Part shown: piece after piece, positions 31,170-39,245 of the stretch
Position numbering within the stretch: position 1 is the first letter of the stretch
Layout: each line of letters begins with the position of its first letter
From: CAZJQD01 sp964548165 [NCBI: uncultured bacterium]
Lineage (GTDB): Bacteria > UBA8481
DNA: 64,000 nt
Assembly (NCBI GenBank): GCA_964548165.1
Contig: CAZJQD010000008.1
Span: 1-64,000 of the forward strand
Reading direction: 5' to 3'
Position numbers and translations under genes: made by a program
The notes under the pieces: model-generated
What the model saw: the letters and a program-made list of their open reading frames with translations, nothing else
Database searches by the model: none
Told to the model about the DNA's origin: nothing

Positions 31170-33248
31170 ATGAACGGCGAGATGTCGCTCTGGGATTATC
31201 TCCGGGTTATTCGCCGTCGCTATCGCGTCATCCTCGCCGTGCCCTTCCTGGCCCTCTTGGTATCCATGCTGTATGCCAGGAACCTGTCGGAGATTTACGC
31301 CACTCGCGCGCTCCTGGAGATCCAGAAGAACCTGATTCGCGAGGGCGCGGGACTCCAGCGCGTCTTCGTCTCGGCCTTTGAACGGGCGACGCTGACCCGG
31401 CTTGCCGGGAACAAGGAAGTCGCCGCTTTCGCCGCGGAGCTCCTGGCCCAGGATCCGGAGTTTGCGGGCATGGACAGCGCGCGGTTGGCTGATGAGATCC
31501 GGGCCACGACCCAGGTCGGCAACCTGGAAAGCTCCAATCTGATCGAGGTTGGCGCCCGGGGCTCGAATCCCTCGCGCATCACCAAGTTCTGCAACGCCTA
31601 CGCGCAGGCTGTCATCCGGTATCACGACGAGCAGCGCCGCACGAGCGTGCAGGATCTCAAGGACTACCTGCTGGCGCAGATCGGGCGTTACGCCGAGAAG
31701 ATCCATGGGCTCGAGCAGGACCTCATCCGGCTTCGCGCCCAGGGCGGCGGTGGCGCGACAGCGTCTCAGCCGGACCTGGCCCTGAGGATCGAGGAACGCC
31801 TCGCCGAGCTGAGATCGCGCGCGCGCCTGTCGGACGAGAGGCTGGCGGCCGTCGATCGCGCGGCCCTTTCCTCGGACGTGGAGGCCCTGGTGGCGGCGGT
31901 TCCCATGCCCGATCTTGCCCGGGACCTGCAGGAGCTGCGTGCCAAGCGGGCCGAGCTGGCGGATCTTCTCGGGAAATACACCGAGGTGTATCCCTCGGTG
32001 GCCAGGGTCCGAGAGACCATCAGTCGACTGGAGGAGGGTTTGCGGGGCCGGTTGCCCGGCGCCGTCGCCACCGCTCGACAGGTCGTCCTGGCCGAGAGGG
32101 AGTCCGTGCGACGGGAGCTCGAGCGGCTCCAGGCGGAACGGGCGATGATCGCGGCGGCGATGAGCGCTCTTCCGGACCGGCTCCAGCAGGAGGGATCGGC
32201 CCAGCGGGAGCTGGCGATCGCCACGTCGGTCAACCAGATGTTCCGCCAGCGTCTGGAGGACCTGGACCTATCCCTCTCCACTCCCTCGGATCGTCTCATC
32301 CTGGCGGAGGCGGCGCAGGTGCCCGCGAACCCCTATTACCCGAATCGCCGCCTGATCCTCTCGATCGGATTTTCGATTGGCCTGGCGCTCGCTCTGGCAA
32401 CGGCCTTTCTCCTCGAGACGCTGGATACCAGCCTCTCGGCGATCAGCGAGGTGGAGCGGTTCGTCGGCAAGCCCATTCTCGCGGTCATCCCCTCGATCCG
32501 GATCGCGCCGCAGAAGGTCGCGGACTGCAAGTTCCCGGTGCGCAAGGAGCTCCTGGAGCGCCTCCCGCTCCTCGTGGATTCACGGTCGCCCGCCGCCGAG
32601 GCCTATCGCACATTGCGCGCGGTCCTGCAGAGCCGCTTCTTTGCGGACGGTGGTCGCACCCTGCTGGTGACCTCCACGACGCCCCAGGAAGGAAAGACGA
32701 CGACGATCGTCAACCTCTCCATGGCGTGCGCGGCCGCCGGCATGAGAACGGTGCTGGTGGGCGCCAACATGCGCCACCCCGTCATCGGCCGCCATTTCGC
32801 CATCGATCGAACCCGCGGCCTCAACGAGATCCTCCAGGGGAGCATGACGATCGAGGAGTGTCTCCAGGCGACGGGACACGAGAACCTCTCGATCATCGAC
32901 TCCGGCGGCTTCGCCCGGCGGCCCGCGGAGCTCCTGGCCGGCCCCCGTTTCGATGAGCTCCTGGGGAGGCTGAAGGGGAGCTTTGACGCGGTCCTGGTGG
33001 ATTCCCCGCCCAGTCTCCCGGTCGCCGACGCGGCCACCATGGCGTCCAAGGTGGACGGCGTTCTTCTCGTGTATCTTGTCAGCGTGGCGCCCCGTGATGC
33101 GCTCCTTCGCTGCAAGGAGATGCTCGAGAAGGTCGGTGGTCGGATCGTGGGGATCGTCTTCAACGACATCTGGGGAGCTTCGCAAATGGATTACGCGGGT
33201 TATTACTACCACCAGAAATACGCCGGCGACGAACTGAAGAGGTTGTAG
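31170..33248 (+). CDS. Wzz/BY-kinase-like polysaccharide co-polymerase, first copy
   Basis: A 692-residue inner-membrane protein of the Wzc type. A Wzz domain with two membrane helices (about 21-38 and 394-414) encloses a periplasmic coiled coil; a cytoplasmic P-loop domain starts near 470. Walker A is TPQEGKTTT (about 506-514) and Walker B VLVDSPP (near 609-615). The Walker A' motif, normally D-x-D-x-R, reads G-A-N-M-R here (about 530-534), so both conserved aspartates are missing. The C-terminus has a Tyr cluster: Tyr675, 678, 679, 680 and 684, as in autophosphorylating BY-kinases. In Wzc these aspartates matter for magnesium/ATP use, so kinase activity is doubtful. It lies in tandem with a second copy. 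Confidence 0.88.
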   Translation: MNGEMSLWDYLRVIRRRYRVILAVPFLALLVSMLYARNLSEIYATRALLEIQKNLIREGAGLQRVFVSAFERATLTRLAGNKEVAAFAAELLAQDPEFAGMDSARLADEIRATTQVGNLESSNLIEVGARGSNPSRITKFCNAYAQAVIRYHDEQRRTSVQDLKDYLLAQIGRYAEKIHGLEQDLIRLRAQGGGGATASQPDLALRIEERLAELRSRARLSDERLAAVDRAALSSDVEALVAAVPMPDLARDLQELRAKRAELADLLGKYTEVYPSVARVRETISRLEEGLRGRLPGAVATARQVVLAERESVRRELERLQAERAMIAAAMSALPDRLQQEGSAQRELAIATSVNQMFRQRLEDLDLSLSTPSDRLILAEAAQVPANPYYPNRRLILSIGFSIGLALALATAFLLETLDTSLSAISEVERFVGKPILAVIPSIRIAPQKVADCKFPVRKELLERLPLLVDSRSPAAEAYRTLRAVLQSRFFADGGRTLLVTSTTPQEGKTTTIVNLSMACAAAGMRTVLVGANMRHPVIGRHFAIDRTRGLNEILQGSMTIEECLQATGHENLSIIDSGGFARRPAELLAGPRFDELLGRLKGSFDAVLVDSPPSLPVADAATMASKVDGVLLVYLVSVAPRDALLRCKEMLEKVGGRIVGIVFNDIWGASQMDYAGYYYHQKYAGDELKRL

Positions 33249-33258
33249 GAGCGGCGCG

Positions 33259-35508
33259 ATGGCCATCGGCTATGAAATGTCGCTCCAGGATTACCTCCGG
33301 GTCATCTCGAAGCGTCGCTGGATCATTGTCATCTGCGCCTTCACGATCTTCGTCACGGCCATCGTCTATACCTCGAAACTGACTCCCCGCTACGTGGCGC
33401 AAGGACGGGTGGAGTTGAACTACCAATCGACGCTGGCGAGCCTGCTTGCGGATGCCCTGCTCTACAAGGGGAACGAATTGGCGACCGCGATCCAGTTCGC
33501 CTCTTCGATGCCGGTGATGGAGCGGGCCGCCAGGGAGCTGGGGCTCGTGGGGCCCCAGGCGACGAAGTCCCAGGCGATAGCCGCCGCCGCCGACCTGCAG
33601 AGCAAGGTGGGCGTATCAGGCGACGGCCAGACCAATTTCATCCAGATATCCTTCACGCACTCCGATCCGCGGTTCTGCGCGGCCGCCGTGGACGCGATCG
33701 CCAATGCCTTTGCCAGGGAATATCGTTCCAGGAACACCCGGGATGCGGACCAGATCAAGATGTTCCTGGAAGAGCAGATGCGTGCGGCGGAGCAGAAGCT
33801 CATCGACGCGGAGAACCAGATGCTGGCCTTGAAGCAGTCCCAGCGCGGGGTCACGCTGGAGCCGGGTATCCAGGCGAACATCCAGCGCGTCGCGGAGATG
33901 GAGGCGGAACTGGAGCGGGTGAGGGCGGAGCGTCGGGGCGTCGAGGCTTCCTTCAACCAGCTGGCGGAGGAAGAGCGGAGCGAGGTTCCAGGAGGGGAGG
34001 CGACCGCCGCGGTGCAACGCGATCCGGCGGTGCAGGCCCTCAAGAAGCAGTTGTTCGAGGCCGAGGTCGAGCTGGCAACGCGGCTGAAAACGCTGACTCC
34101 CAGGCACCCGGAGGTTCGGGCGGCCCAGGAGACCATTCGCCGCTTGCGCACGGAGATGGAGCTCACGATCGGCCAACTGGTCGAAGGCCATCGTTCCGGG
34201 CTGGAAGCCCGCGTCGTCGCGCTTCGCACGCGCGAGGACGCGCTCCTGCGCTCCCTTCCCAACTTGCGCGCCGCGCTCGACGACCTGCCGCGGCACCAGG
34301 TGGAAGTGGCCCGGGTGCAGCGAGCGATCGTCATGAACGAGAAGCTCTTCACGTTCTTCCGGGACAAGCTGGAGGAGAAGAAGTACGACGAGCTGGTCAA
34401 CAGGGAAAACGCGATCACGGTCATCGAGCGGGCCGCGGTACCGCGCGTTCCGATCTACCCTGCGCGCTCCGCCAACGCCGCGATCGGTGTCGCCATCGGA
34501 TTGATCCTCGGCCTGGCCCTGGCCTTCGTGGTGGAGGCGATGGACACATCGATCGGAACGATCGAGGATGTCGAACGCACGACGGGCCTGTCCGTCATGG
34601 GCGTCATCCCCTCCATCGCCGTGGACGAGGAGTTGCCCGGTCGAACCCAGCAACCGGTGGTGGCGCTCGATCCCGAGCGGTCCAAGGCGAAGGATCTGCA
34701 CGAACGGTTGAGCGAGCTGGAGGAGGTGTCGGCAGTCTCGGCGGGATCGGGGCGTGGCGGGAGCGAGGCGTTTCGCCCCCAGCTCATCACGTTCTACGAT
34801 CCGAAGTCGCCCATTTCCGAGGCCTACCGCACGCTCCGCACCAATGTCCAGTTCAAGGGCCTGATGGGCAACGCCAAGACGCTCACCATCACGTCCTCTG
34901 GTCCCCAGGAGGGCAAGACCACGACCCTGTGCAATCTCGCCGTCGCCATTGCCCAGTCCGGCCAGCGCGTGCTCGCGATCGGCTGCAATCTCCGTCGCCC
35001 CGCCCTGCACAAGATGTTCGGCATTCGCAAGAAGCCGGGATTGACCGACGTGCTGATCGGCGCTCGGACCTGGCAGGAGGTTGTGCAGGAGACGGGCATC
35101 GAGAACCTGCATGCCTTCTGTTCCGGCCCCATCCCGCCGAATCCCTCCGAGCTCCTGGGTTCGCCCGAGATGACGGAACTGATCCGCCAGGTTCGGGAGG
35201 CTTACGACGTGATTCTGCTGGACTGCCCGCCCGTCCTGCCCGTGACCGATGCCGCCGTGCTGGCCTCGAAGACCGACGCGGTTCTCCTCGTGTACTTCGT
35301 GGGGCGCGCGGCGCGCGAGGCCCTGCTCAGGGCGAAGGTCCAGCTCGAGAATGTCGGCGCCAAGATCCTTGGAGTCGTCTTGAACCAGATCCCGGCCGAA
35401 GGTCGCCTCGGCTACTCCTACTACTATTATCACTACCACTATTACGGGGAGACGGCGCGCGAGGATAAATTGCAGCAGCAGAAAGTTCTCAAGAAGAAGC
35501 GCAGCTGA
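33259..35508 (+). CDS. Wzz/BY-kinase-like polysaccharide co-polymerase, second copy
   Basis: A 749-residue paralogue of the preceding protein, starting after 10 bp with GGAG 9 bp upstream. Wzz-type membrane helices lie at about 20-36 and 410-430 (AIGVAIGLILGLALAFVVEAMD), with the GNVR-like coiled region between. P-loop domain: Walker A GPQEGKTTT (about 549-557), Walker B VILLDCPP (near 651-658). The Walker A' position reads G-C-N-L-R instead of D-x-D-x-R, the same pattern of loss as in the first copy. The tail is very Tyr-rich (YSYYYYHYHYYGE near 719-731). The stop overlaps the next start by 1 nt. Both copies presumably form a length-control or export complex with the Wza-like protein. Confidence 0.88.
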   Translation: MAIGYEMSLQDYLRVISKRRWIIVICAFTIFVTAIVYTSKLTPRYVAQGRVELNYQSTLASLLADALLYKGNELATAIQFASSMPVMERAARELGLVGPQATKSQAIAAAADLQSKVGVSGDGQTNFIQISFTHSDPRFCAAAVDAIANAFAREYRSRNTRDADQIKMFLEEQMRAAEQKLIDAENQMLALKQSQRGVTLEPGIQANIQRVAEMEAELERVRAERRGVEASFNQLAEEERSEVPGGEATAAVQRDPAVQALKKQLFEAEVELATRLKTLTPRHPEVRAAQETIRRLRTEMELTIGQLVEGHRSGLEARVVALRTREDALLRSLPNLRAALDDLPRHQVEVARVQRAIVMNEKLFTFFRDKLEEKKYDELVNRENAITVIERAAVPRVPIYPARSANAAIGVAIGLILGLALAFVVEAMDTSIGTIEDVERTTGLSVMGVIPSIAVDEELPGRTQQPVVALDPERSKAKDLHERLSELEEVSAVSAGSGRGGSEAFRPQLITFYDPKSPISEAYRTLRTNVQFKGLMGNAKTLTITSSGPQEGKTTTLCNLAVAIAQSGQRVLAIGCNLRRPALHKMFGIRKKPGLTDVLIGARTWQEVVQETGIENLHAFCSGPIPPNPSELLGSPEMTELIRQVREAYDVILLDCPPVLPVTDAAVLASKTDAVLLVYFVGRAAREALLRAKVQLENVGAKILGVVLNQIPAEGRLGYSYYYYHYHYYGETAREDKLQQQKVLKKKRS

Positions 35509-36959
35509 TGTCCCTTGCCGACACCGCCAGGGGGCTGGATTCGCCCTACCGCATCGATGGAGGGCGCACGAATAGACCCATGGCCGGCGCCATGGGCGTG
35601 GTCTTCCTGGCCTTGGGAATCGTCCTGCTGCTGGCCGGGCAAGCCAGCTCGTCCGGTTCCTCCATGCTGGCGATCGCCATCGTCAGCGTCATCGTCGTCC
35701 TCTTCACGCTCATCGACGTCGAGTTCGGCATCTATTGCCTTGTCGCGGGAATGCTGCTGTCGCCCGAGATCGAGCTGGATTTCATCAGGCTTCCCTCGCG
35801 CGCCGTCGTCATTCGCGTGGACGACCTCATGATCCTCATGGTCAGCGCCGCCTGGTTCGCGCAGACCGCGGTGCGCGGCAAGATCGACCTGCTCATGAAT
35901 ACGCCCCTGAACCGGCCCATCCTCCTCTTCACGTTGCTCTCGGTGATATCCACGGTGAGAGGGTCCTTCACCGGCGCCGTCGGTTCCCCCATGACCGCGT
36001 TCTTCTTCGTCTTGAAGTTCGTCGAGTTCTTCCTGCTCTATTTTCTCATCGTCAACACGGTCACCAACGAGGAGGCCATCAGGCGCATCATGAAGGCCTA
36101 TTTCCTCACCCTGCTGGTCGTGGTGGCCTACGCCACGTGGAATGTTCTCATCGTGAAGACCCACGGCAGGGCCACGACACCCTTCGAGAGCTCGGAGGAA
36201 CCCGGAACGCTCGGCGGCTACCTGCTCTTCTCCTTCGCCCTGGCCTTCGGCCTGCTCAACTACGTGCCTGGCATCGTCAGCAAGCTCTTCTATGGGGCCA
36301 TCATGGTGGCCATCGTACCGCCCTTCCTGTACACGCTCTCCCGGGGATCCTACATGGCGTTCTTTCCGATGTTCCTGACCGTGATCCTCTTGAGCCGCCG
36401 CAAGATCGTTCCGCTCATGCTCCTCGTCGTCACGGTCTTTGCCGCGCCCTACATGCCACAGGCCACCATAGAACGCGTGGAGTATACCTTTCAGAATCGG
36501 GTTGAGAACTTGTGGTCCAGCGATCCGGACGACAAGGTCGAGCTCGATCCTTCGTCCCTCGCGCGCCTCGAGCGGTACGACGGGGTCATCCGCCAGTGGC
36601 AATACCAGCCGCTCCTGGGCCAGGGCGTGACCGGCGTTGGTTTCGTCGACAGCCAGATCATGCGCGTATTGGGCGAGCTGGGCATTCTCGGCCTGTTGAC
36701 GCTCATCTGGATATTCAAGGCCTTGTTCCAGACGGCTCTTCGCATGTACCGCTGGTTGCCGCCCGGCTATTCCAAGGGGCTCGTGCTCGGCATGATCGCG
36801 GGTACCGCCGGCCTCATCTTTCACGGGGCCACGGCCAATACCTTCACGGTCGTGCGCATTGCCGGGCCGTTCTGGGTTACCGCCGGTCTCACCGTCGTCA
36901 TCTTCAAGATCCACGAGAAGGAACTTCTGCTCCAGGAGAGCCAGCAGCGTGCGGCTTGA
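35508..36959 (+). CDS. O-antigen ligase/polymerase-like membrane protein
   Basis: A 483-residue polytopic protein with 11-12 membrane helices and a long periplasmic loop (about residues 320-375, TFQNRVENLWSSDPDDKVELDPSSLARLERYDGVIRQWQYQPLLGQGV) in the penultimate part. The loop pattern R(L)xxYxxxIxxxxxxPLLGxG is characteristic of the O-antigen ligase (WaaL/Wzy_C) family. Such enzymes polymerise or transfer lipid-linked glycans on the periplasmic face. Coupled to the preceding kinase-like gene (TGATG). Polymerase and ligase cannot be told apart from sequence; the neighbouring Wza/Wzz proteins favour an exopolysaccharide polymerase role. Confidence 0.8.
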   Translation: MSLADTARGLDSPYRIDGGRTNRPMAGAMGVVFLALGIVLLLAGQASSSGSSMLAIAIVSVIVVLFTLIDVEFGIYCLVAGMLLSPEIELDFIRLPSRAVVIRVDDLMILMVSAAWFAQTAVRGKIDLLMNTPLNRPILLFTLLSVISTVRGSFTGAVGSPMTAFFFVLKFVEFFLLYFLIVNTVTNEEAIRRIMKAYFLTLLVVVAYATWNVLIVKTHGRATTPFESSEEPGTLGGYLLFSFALAFGLLNYVPGIVSKLFYGAIMVAIVPPFLYTLSRGSYMAFFPMFLTVILLSRRKIVPLMLLVVTVFAAPYMPQATIERVEYTFQNRVENLWSSDPDDKVELDPSSLARLERYDGVIRQWQYQPLLGQGVTGVGFVDSQIMRVLGELGILGLLTLIWIFKALFQTALRMYRWLPPGYSKGLVLGMIAGTAGLIFHGATANTFTVVRIAGPFWVTAGLTVVIFKIHEKELLLQESQQRAA

Positions 36960-37158
36960 GGATGCGGCTCAATACCTGCTCATCCTCGCCGTCGTACTGG
37001 GCGTGTTTCTCTGGTTCTCGGTCGAATACTGGGAGCAGATCGTCGCGCCGACCTTCCAGACCATTGGCGCCTGGTTCCAGTTGCTCCGAGTGCCGGTCCT
37101 CGCGTTCTTCCTTCTCGGCCTGGCCTTTCTCCTCTTTCGCTTGAACGGCCCGAGGTGA
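36949..37158 (+). CDS. Small two-TM protein between the ligase-like gene and proC
   Basis: A 69-residue protein starting at GTG 36949 inside the ligase-like gene end (11-bp overlap), with AGGAG 10 bp upstream. Two hydrophobic helices, about 8-27 (YLLILAVVLGVFLWFSVEYW) and 44-63 (VPVLAFFLLGLAFLLFRL), are separated by a short loop. Its TGA overlaps the proC GTG start. It may be an accessory subunit of the polysaccharide machinery. No family recognised. Confidence 0.65.
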   Translation: MRLEDAAQYLLILAVVLGVFLWFSVEYWEQIVAPTFQTIGAWFQLLRVPVLAFFLLGLAFLLFRLNGPR

Positions 37159-37964
37159 TCCCCGGCGTGCCCTGGATGTTCGCGGGCGGCGGGCGCATGG
37201 CCGGCGCCATGCTGCAGGGGCTGGTATCCCGCGGCGCCGTTGCGTCGTCGCTGGCGGTGGCCGATCCCGATCCCGCGACGCGCGCCGCGCTGGGCCGGAC
37301 CCTCTCCATGACACGCTTGCATTCCTCCGTCGAGACCATGGTGGGCGCGGAGTCCGGCGGCCTTGTCCTGGCCGTCAAGCCCCAGCAGATGGACGCCGTG
37401 CTCGCGGCCGTGGCGGGCCGTCACTTTCCGGTCGTCGTCTCGATTGCCGCGGGCATTCCGACGGCGCGTATCGAGCAGGCCCTGGCTCCCGGGACCCCCG
37501 TGGTCCGGGCCATGCCCAACACGCCCGCTCTCGTGGGCAAGGGGATCACGGCGATCGCCCCGGGACGCACCGCCGGGAGAGAAGCGATGGGCCTGGCCCG
37601 TGACCTCATGGGGGCGATCGGCGAGGTCGTGGAGCTGGCCGAGGATCAGATCGACGCCGTCACCGCGATCTCGGGATCGGGTCCCGCCTACTTCTTCCTC
37701 TTCATGCAGGCCCTCCAGGAGGCGGGCGTGGCGCTCGGTCTCGCTCCCGATGTCGCGCTCAGGCTGGTTCTCGGAACCGCCGAAGGGGCCGTGGCCCTGG
37801 CCCGGCACCAGGAGGGGGATTTTACCGCGATGATCGCGGCCGTCACCTCCAAGGGCGGCACCACCGAGAGAGCGCTCGAGGCGCTCCGCCGACGCGACCT
37901 GCCGGGCGCGGTCCGAGAGGGGGCCGAGGCAGCCGCCGCGCGGGCCCGGGAGCTGGCGGGATGA
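37155..37964 (+). CDS. proC: Pyrroline-5-carboxylate reductase
   Basis: A 269-residue enzyme performing the last step of proline synthesis, reducing pyrroline-5-carboxylate with NAD(P)H. The nucleotide-binding glycines are FAGGGRMAGAML (about 9-20), followed by VKPQQMD, SIAAGIPTARIE and MPNTPALVGKG. The C-terminal dimerisation domain has AISGSGPAYFFLF and ITSKGGTT-like AAVTSKGGTTERALE (about 230-244). Start is GTG 37155, overlapping the previous stop. yggT follows with a 4-bp ATGA overlap, a common proC-yggT pairing. Confidence 0.96.
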   Translation: MIPGVPWMFAGGGRMAGAMLQGLVSRGAVASSLAVADPDPATRAALGRTLSMTRLHSSVETMVGAESGGLVLAVKPQQMDAVLAAVAGRHFPVVVSIAAGIPTARIEQALAPGTPVVRAMPNTPALVGKGITAIAPGRTAGREAMGLARDLMGAIGEVVELAEDQIDAVTAISGSGPAYFFLFMQALQEAGVALGLAPDVALRLVLGTAEGAVALARHQEGDFTAMIAAVTSKGGTTERALEALRRRDLPGAVREGAEAAAARARELAG

Positions 37965-38269
37965 TCATCGCCGCCAACGCATTGCATGGCCTGGCGCTCG
38001 TCCTCGATTTCATCCTCGGTGCCTATCTCTGGATCGTGATCGGCGCCGCGGTGGTCAGCTGGGTCGGCGCCGATCCGTGGAATCCCATCGTTCGCTTCCT
38101 GCGACAAGCCACGGATCCCGTCTATCGCCGGATCCGGCGGATGCTTCCGTTTCTCGCCTCGGGTGGCCTGGATTTCACCCCCCTGGTCGTGATCGCGATC
38201 ATCTACTTCCTGCAGGCCGCCCTGGTGGGCTCGCTCTATGACTATGCGAGGATCCTCAAACTTTCCTGA
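37961..38269 (+). CDS. yggT: YggT family membrane protein
   Basis: A 102-residue protein with a YggT domain: helix 1 about 7-30 (LALVLDFILGAYLWIVIGAAVVSWV), the conserved loop NPIVRFLRQATDPVYRRIRRMLP, and helix 2 about 68-88 (FTPLVVIAIIYFLQAALV). The family is linked to osmotic tolerance, to membrane protein or division functions and, in chloroplasts, to cytochrome b6 heme attachment; the exact role is unclear. Next to proC as in many bacteria. Confidence 0.93.
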   Translation: MIIAANALHGLALVLDFILGAYLWIVIGAAVVSWVGADPWNPIVRFLRQATDPVYRRIRRMLPFLASGGLDFTPLVVIAIIYFLQAALVGSLYDYARILKLS

Positions 38270-38381
38270 CTCTCCACGGGGTTCTGATACACTGCGCCCT
38301 CGCTGGGCGGCGAGATCATGAAACGCGCCCGGCCCCCCCGCGACCTCGAGGGGAGCGCGGAGGATTTACCAGGAGGAACGC

Positions 38382-39245
38382 GTGAGCGGATCTGAGGGAC
38401 TCATCGGAGTCATCGGCGGCAGCGGCATCTACCAGATGGAAGGCCTCGTGGACGTGGAGGAGATCCGCGTCGACACGCCCTACGGATCGCCGTCCGACGC
38501 GATCATCCTGGGCACGCTCTCGGGACGCCGTTGCGCCTTTCTCCCGCGGCATGGCCGGGGGCACCGTCTCCTGCCGCGCGAAGTCCCCTCCCACGCCAAT
38601 CTCTATGCCCTCAAGAGCCTCGGTTGCGACTGGGTGCTGGCGCTCTCGGCGGTTGGTTCGCTCAAGGAGGACGTCAGGCCCCGCGACGTCGTCATTCCCG
38701 ACCAGGTCGTCGACGGGACGCGTCAGCGGCACGGTACCTGGTTCGGCGACGGGATCGTGGCTCACGTCTCGATGGCCGATCCCTTCTGCCCCGTGCTCCG
38801 CCGCGCGCTCGTCGACAGCTGTCGCGCGCTCGGGGTGAGCGTGCACGACGGAGGAACCTACTACTGCATGGAGGGGCCGGCCTTCTCCACGAAGGCGGAA
38901 TCCGCCGTGAACCGTTCCTTCGGCCACAGCGTCGTCGGCATGACCGCGCTCCCGGAAGCTCGGCTGGCCCGCGAGGCCGAGCTGGCCTACGCGCTCGTCG
39001 CGCTCTCCACGGACTACGACGTCTGGCACGAGTCGGGGGAGGTCTCCGTCGAACTCGTCCTGGAGAACCTGCACGCGAACGCGCGCAACGTCCAGCGGAT
39101 CGTCAAGGACGTGGTAGGGAAGATTCCCCGCGAGCGGACGAGCCCCGCGCACGAGGCTCTCCGGGGGGCGATCATGACCGATCGCAAGCTCTGGCCGCCG
39201 GCCACCATCGAGCGGCTCGGGATCATCGTGGAGAAGTACGCGTGA
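38382..39245 (+). CDS. mtnP: S-methyl-5'-thioadenosine phosphorylase
   Basis: A 287-residue purine nucleoside phosphorylase-family enzyme cleaving methylthioadenosine to adenine and methylthioribose-1-phosphate. Family blocks: IGVIGGSGIY (about 7-16), FLPRHGRGHRLLPREVPSHANLYALKSLG (about 49-77), VSMADPFCP, YYCMEGPAFSTKAES (about 163-177), GMTALPEARLAREAEL and STDYDVWHE. Usual MTAP has GMT(N)xPEAxLAREAE, so the active site looks complete. Start is GTG 38382 with AGGAGG 5 bp upstream. A weak promoter-like CTGACT-16-TACACT sits at 38266-38293. Its stop overlaps the next start (GTGA). Confidence 0.95.
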   Translation: MSGSEGLIGVIGGSGIYQMEGLVDVEEIRVDTPYGSPSDAIILGTLSGRRCAFLPRHGRGHRLLPREVPSHANLYALKSLGCDWVLALSAVGSLKEDVRPRDVVIPDQVVDGTRQRHGTWFGDGIVAHVSMADPFCPVLRRALVDSCRALGVSVHDGGTYYCMEGPAFSTKAESAVNRSFGHSVVGMTALPEARLAREAELAYALVALSTDYDVWHESGEVSVELVLENLHANARNVQRIVKDVVGKIPRERTSPAHEALRGAIMTDRKLWPPATIERLGIIVEKYA

